DNA of 9,458 bases, from assembly GCA_043101635.1 (NCBI GenBank), contig JBICIE010000079.1, positions 1 through 9,458 on the forward strand, written 5' to 3'. The translations under genes were made by a program, and so were the position numbers. The notes below the pieces were generated by a model, which saw nothing but the letters and a program-made list of their open reading frames with translations, did no database searches and had not been told where the DNA came from. This DNA is from CAYMJK01 sp043101635. Its GTDB lineage: Bacteria > Planctomycetota > Phycisphaerae > Phycisphaerales > UBA1924. Shown one piece after another: positions 6,586 to 9,458 of the stretch (its first letter is position 1; every line of letters starts with the position of its first letter).

Positions 6586-6607
6586 GGCGCCTGGTCGAGG
6601 ACACGCA

Positions 6608-8446
6608 ATGAACCGCTCATCTGGATGTGCAGTTGCCTGCCTCACACTCGCGCTGTCGGGCGAGGCGCTGGCCCAGCCCGGGCCCAGCGATCACCTGCTC
6701 AACGTCCTGGTCCGCGACATGCGGCCGGGACACCCCGACTTCACGCTGGTGTCGCCGGACGCGTTCGTGCGCGTCGCCGACCTGCTGGCGCCGCAGACCG
6801 TTGGACGCAGCCCCACCTTGTCGGGCGTCGGCCGGGAAGTCCTCACCCCGGCTGCCGACGACTCGGGGAACCTGATCCCGCCGCGCCTCGCGGTGGCTGC
6901 GACCGCGGGGGCCGGCGCAGGCCTGACCAGCATCGCCAGCGCCGAGCCGACCGTCCTCCGCGACGGGCGCGGCATCGACGCCTACGCAGTGGCGCTGGAA
7001 TCGGTGACCTACGAGGACGACGGTTCGAGCACATGGGTCTACCGCGTTGAGGAGTTGCCCGGCGGTCAGCACCTGGCGAGTTGGTCCGTCGACCTGGCTG
7101 ACGAGGTGGCTGTGCTGCAGGGCACGACACAGGGCTACCAGCGCAGCGGCGGCAGAATCAGTTGGAGCGTCCCGGAGTCGTTTACCTCCGGCTCCTTCAC
7201 ACTCGTTCTGGATCAGTGGTACGAGGCGGAGCTGCGCCCAGAGGGCGCCCTGGCCAGGGCGGGCGCCGACACCGCCTCGACCTCCACGCGGCGCACGGTG
7301 CGCAAGGGCGACCTGCTCGGGTACCTCCGCGGGCGCCGCTGGGCCCCCGAGCAGGAGCCGGTCATCCAGGGCCAGGCGATCCCGCCGCCGGAACTGGATG
7401 TCGCCAAGCAGCGACGGTTCCACCGCGACCGCGGCGCCTCGACCCTGCGCAGCGACCTCCACGTCGAGACGCTCCGGCTGCGCGGGCACACCCTCCAGAT
7501 CGAGGGCGACGTCACGATCCTGGTAGAGCGGTACTTCGAGTTGAATCGCTCCAAGATCGAGCTTGCGCCGGGCGCATCGCTGCGCATCTACATCGAGGGC
7601 GTCGCGCGCATCCAGAATCACTCCAGCCTGAACGCCGACGCCCAGGACGCCTCGCGCGTGCAGCTCTACAAGCTCGGCCGCTACCCGCTGTCCATCCGCA
7701 ACCGCACACAGGCCTACGCGACGCTGGTGTCGCCCGACGCCGCACTCGTGCTCTCCAATCGAGCCGAGTTCTTCGGACCAGTTGCCGCCAAACGCGTGCT
7801 GACCGCCCTGCGCTCGACGCTGCACGCCCAGGGCTTCCCCTCCCCGCCCGGGCCCATGCTCGTCGCCACGTCGACGGTCGCTCAGCCGGCGGCGACGCCG
7901 ACCGGGTGCCTGGCGCTGGCCGACTCAGTGCCGTCTTACGGCCTGCCGCACGATGGCGCCATCACCTCCGAAGCGTGGTTCCAGACCTGGTTCAACACCG
8001 TCTCCGGCCAGAACGCCGCCAGCGGACGGATCCTGGTCATGCGTGACCTCGGCGATGGCTCGTGGCGGTTCCGCAGCGCCGACTTCCGGCCGATCGACGG
8101 CGCCCTCTACGGCTCGGCCACCCCCGCCCAGCGCAACGGCTCCTACACCGTCACTGTCGACGCCGGTTTCACCGCCATCGACTGCGGCGGCCAGTTCATC
8201 GAACTGGCGGCCGACGGCGACGCCTGGCTGTTCGTTGATGGCGAGTTGGCCATGGACCTCGGCGGCCTGATGCCCGGCGATCGCCAGCGGCTGGAACTGG
8301 ACCGCCTGGAGCTGACGCCCGGTCCGCATCGTCTACTGCTGTTCTTCGCCCACCGGACCGAGGAGGCCGCGGCCTTCGAGCTGCGCACCAACATGCAGCT
8401 CAACACGTTCTCCACGCGGTCGCCGGTCTCGCCCCTGGAGGACTGA
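6608..8446 (+). CDS. secreted fibro-slime domain-containing protein
   Basis: This 612-residue extracytoplasmic protein has a cleavable signal peptide (MNRSSGCAVACLTLALSGEALAQ, cut near 22-24). The C-terminal part, about 455-600, matches the fibro-slime domain pattern: FQTWFNTVSGQNA (458-470), ADFRPIDGALYG (491-502), AADGDAWLFVDGELAMDLGG (534-553), LDRLELTPGPHRLLLFFAHR (564-583). The N-terminus (LNVLVRDMRPGHPDF, 31-45) resembles the opening RDF..HPDFE motif of the same domain. Between them lie a beta-rich segment (about 125-210, WVYRVEELPGGQHLASWSVDL) and a repetitive beta-helix-like segment (about 283-410, including APGASLRIYIEG), which should be compared with DUF7305. There is no transmembrane anchor or sorting signal at the C-terminus. 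A role in the cell surface or extracellular matrix is inferred; the domain's function is unknown. ATG at 6608 has GAGGA six bases upstream. Confidence 0.85.
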   Translation: MNRSSGCAVACLTLALSGEALAQPGPSDHLLNVLVRDMRPGHPDFTLVSPDAFVRVADLLAPQTVGRSPTLSGVGREVLTPAADDSGNLIPPRLAVAATAGAGAGLTSIASAEPTVLRDGRGIDAYAVALESVTYEDDGSSTWVYRVEELPGGQHLASWSVDLADEVAVLQGTTQGYQRSGGRISWSVPESFTSGSFTLVLDQWYEAELRPEGALARAGADTASTSTRRTVRKGDLLGYLRGRRWAPEQEPVIQGQAIPPPELDVAKQRRFHRDRGASTLRSDLHVETLRLRGHTLQIEGDVTILVERYFELNRSKIELAPGASLRIYIEGVARIQNHSSLNADAQDASRVQLYKLGRYPLSIRNRTQAYATLVSPDAALVLSNRAEFFGPVAAKRVLTALRSTLHAQGFPSPPGPMLVATSTVAQPAATPTGCLALADSVPSYGLPHDGAITSEAWFQTWFNTVSGQNAASGRILVMRDLGDGSWRFRSADFRPIDGALYGSATPAQRNGSYTVTVDAGFTAIDCGGQFIELAADGDAWLFVDGELAMDLGGLMPGDRQRLELDRLELTPGPHRLLLFFAHRTEEAAAFELRTNMQLNTFSTRSPVSPLED

Positions 8447-8481
8447 CCGGGCAGGTGCGGCGCCCGGCGAGCCACCGCATC

Positions 8482-8502
8482 CGCTGCTCCCTCCAAGCAG
8501 CG
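8482..8502 (+). terminator. small hairpin after fibro-slime gene, weak terminator candidate
   Basis: CGCTGCT (8482-8488) and AGCAGCG (8496-8502) form a perfect seven-base stem with a seven-base loop, about 35 bases past the stop at 8446. No T-run follows on either strand, so if it helps end transcription it would not be by the classical intrinsic mechanism. It lies between two convergent genes. Confidence 0.25.
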
Positions 8503-8558
8503 AGCAAGTGGCCCGCCAGGGCGCCGCGGGGGGCGCGTCGCGGCCCGGCTCTCCTCCC

Positions 8559-8807
8559 CTACTTCGAGCCGGACAACGCCCACGCCTGCTGGAGCGATCC
8601 GCGCAGGTCCTCCCCGGCCCGCGTGATCGCCCAGCTTCCGCCCGGACCAGGCGCGATGACCCGATCAGTCGCCAGCGCGGCGCGCACCCTGGTCCACCGG
8701 TCACCAAACGTCACCCACAACTGGTACTCGAAGGCGCTGGCCGCGCCCGATGACAGCAGCGTCAACGCCTCACGCAGCCCTTGTCGCTCCGCATCATTCA
8801 GAGTCAT
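8559..8807 (-). CDS. small hypothetical protein, possible winged-helix fold
   Basis: I do not recognise this 82-residue protein. It has no signal peptide or membrane segment. The second half (RVRAALATDRVIAPGPGGSWAITRAGEDL, split as helix then GGSWAIT wing) has the pattern of a winged-helix unit: a helix, a short turn, then G-x-W-x-I-T-x-x-G. A nucleic-acid-binding role is possible but unproven. ATG at 8807 is preferred over the longer frame opening at 8870 because GGAG lies seven bases upstream of it and the extra 21 residues look unlike the rest. The codons mostly end in G or C, as in neighbouring genes. It is convergent with the fibro-slime gene, and no partner is evident. It may be a spurious frame, but the ribosome site and composition favour a real gene. 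Confidence 0.5.
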   Translation of the reverse strand: MTLNDAERQGLREALTLLSSGAASAFEYQLWVTFGDRWTRVRAALATDRVIAPGPGGSWAITRAGEDLRGSLQQAWALSGSK

Positions 8808-9231
8808 GCGGCATCTCCGCAGCGCAGGACAAGCTCTGCTGCCAATCTGCAGCTCGCTGCCTGGCTCCATGGTGTCGGGGATGACTGGCGGTTCGGGGCG
8901 ACCCGGTGAATGATGGGTCGATCAGTGCGCTCAGGCAAAGAGGATCTGGGGCGTCCCTTCCGTCGGTCTCCGCGTTCCTGCGATTCTCCGATCCAGGTCT
9001 TGACGAGCTCTACGTCTGGCGTCGTCGCTGGGGCTATACGGGATCTCGGCGCGGGCAGTTCCTGGAACTGACGACCTTCAATCGGACACGACACCCGGAC
9101 TATTTGCCACTTCGTCCAGCGCCAGCGAGTCGGTCAGATCTCACGCCAGTCCCGAATCTGCCACGCAGCCCCAAGTTGCCTGTTGCGAACGACGATAGTT
9201 AGTGCTAACTTATGTTCCAGGAGGTTCAGCC
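8808..9231. other. intergenic region, no supported gene
   Basis: This 424-base stretch has visibly lower GC than its surroundings. It contains two overlapping frames of under 100 codons, one on each strand (about 8906-9202 plus, 8804-9094 minus). Neither has a Shine-Dalgarno site, the composition of coding sequence, or a recognisable motif. The right end carries the promoter region of the lipoprotein gene. I see no tRNA or repeat. Confidence 0.5.
9183..9211 (+). promoter_or_regulatory. promoter with operator-like palindrome for lipoprotein gene
   Basis: TTGCGA (9183-9188) is followed after exactly 17 bases by TAACTT (9206-9211), a moderate match to a sigma-70 promoter. An alternative -10, TATGTT, starts at 9211. 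GTTAG and CTAAC (9198-9202 and 9205-9209) form an inverted repeat around TG that overlaps the -10, a place where a dimeric repressor could act. The strong Shine-Dalgarno site AGGAGG (9219-9224) follows, seven bases before the ATG at 9232. Confidence 0.45.
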
Positions 9232-9458
9232 ATGATCCGAAACGCATGCAGGGGCGCGCTGGCCCTCGTGGCCTGCGCCGGACTCGGAGGGTGCTACGGC
9301 TCCTGGGACAGCGGGGGCTACTACGGCGGCTACTACGGGGACTACGGCTACACCCGGTCGACCGCCGACGAACGCCGCGCCACCTACGGCTCCTCCGGCG
9401 GGGTCGAGGAGCTGCTGATCTACGGCGCCGTCTGGGGTGTCGTGCTGGTCATCTGGGG
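9232..9458 (+). CDS. putative Gly/Tyr-rich lipoprotein, 3' end beyond window
   Basis: The start is secure because AGGAGG lies seven bases upstream of ATG 9232. The first 75 residues are visible. MIRNACRGALALVACAGLGGC is a lipoprotein signal with the lipobox LGGC and Cys21 as the likely lipidated residue. A tyrosine- and glycine-rich stretch follows (YGSWDSGGYYGGYYGDYGY, residues 22-40), then a short polar region, then a hydrophobic segment (ELLIYGAVWGVVLVIWG, 60-76) that may be a membrane helix. I do not recognise the family. The Gly/Tyr-rich part suggests an envelope-exposed flexible segment. The gene has its own promoter region and is not obviously linked to the genes to its left. Confidence 0.7.
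   Translation, partial: MIRNACRGALALVACAGLGGCYGSWDSGGYYGGYYGDYGYTRSTADERRATYGSSGGVEELLIYGAVWGVVLVIW

Larger units (their letters stand above)
6259..6607. other. divergent intergenic region (transporter operon / fibro-slime gene)
   Basis: This 349-base stretch separates two divergent genes. It holds a candidate -10 element for the minus-strand operon at its left end, and a terminator-like hairpin with an overlapping alternative stem at its right end, followed by the Shine-Dalgarno sequence GAGGA (6597-6601). The frame of the fibro-slime gene is open across the whole region, with an in-frame ATG at 6497, but that start has no ribosome binding site and lies before the terminator. In 6270-6490 I see only GC-rich sequence with no supported gene or RNA. 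Confidence 0.6.

Noticed and set aside
6497..6607. Upstream in-frame ATG at 6497 for the fibro-slime protein
   Set aside because: It has no Shine-Dalgarno site, would place the terminator hairpin inside the coding region, and would bury a good signal peptide that starts at 6608.
6259..6645. N-terminal extension of the ABC ATPase to 6645
   Set aside because: The extra 129 codons are low-complexity, cross the divergent intergenic region and overlap the signal peptide of the opposite gene. The family N-terminus begins at 6258.
6617..7825. 402-codon minus-strand frame inside the fibro-slime gene
   Set aside because: It is antisense to a protein with a signal peptide, ribosome site and recognisable domain, and has no motifs of its own.
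8804..9094. 96-codon minus-strand frame
   Set aside because: It overlaps the better supported small gene start at 8807, is rich in Arg/Pro without pattern, and has no ribosome site.
8906..9202. 98-codon plus-strand frame before the lipoprotein gene
   Set aside because: No ribosome site, weak third-position GC compared with real genes here, no motif, and it would overlap the promoter at its end.

Overview
The window is very GC-rich bacterial chromosome with dense, short-spaced genes and strong third-position G/C bias. The bias produces many long antisense shadow reading frames, including a 454-codon one over egtB. A divergent ClpP, a secreted fibro-slime protein and this base composition together suggest a planctomycete, perhaps of the Phycisphaerae. 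That placement is inference from gene style; there is no rRNA or other taxonomic marker here.

Layout, left to right. (1) Positions 1-577, minus strand: nearly all of a clpP gene, broken by a one-base deletion near 121-127 and cut by the window edge. (2) 772-1608, plus strand: a calcineurin-like metallophosphoesterase, divergent from clpP. (3) 1612-6258, minus strand: a compact four-gene block transcribed right to left. It runs ABC ATPase, fused lipoprotein/substrate-binding/permease protein, egtB, egtD. The first two genes overlap by 4 bases (ATGA), egtB follows after 71 bases, and egtD follows egtB after 5 bases. (4) 6259-6607: a divergent intergenic region holding a strong terminator-like hairpin with a possible competing fold. 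(5) 6608-8446, plus strand: a secreted 612-residue protein with fibro-slime sequence at both ends. (6) 8559-8807, minus strand: a small unrecognised, possibly winged-helix protein. (7) 8808-9231: non-coding sequence ending in a promoter, operator-like palindrome and strong Shine-Dalgarno site. (8) 9232 to the edge, plus strand: the start of a Gly/Tyr-rich lipoprotein.

The main biological story is the four-gene block. EgtD trimethylates histidine to hercynine, and EgtB adds sulfur to hercynine by an iron-dependent oxidative step on the way to ergothioneine. The two upstream genes encode a complete OpuB/OpuC-type (quaternary-amine) ABC importer. Hercynine and ergothioneine are themselves betaines, and the related EgtUV importer is known to be ergothioneine-specific. 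The simplest reading is therefore one transcription unit that combines uptake of a trimethylammonium thiol, or its precursor, with its synthesis. The domain order of the fused transporter subunit (binding domain first, behind a lipobox) is the reverse of EgtU. No egtA, egtC or egtE is present in the window.
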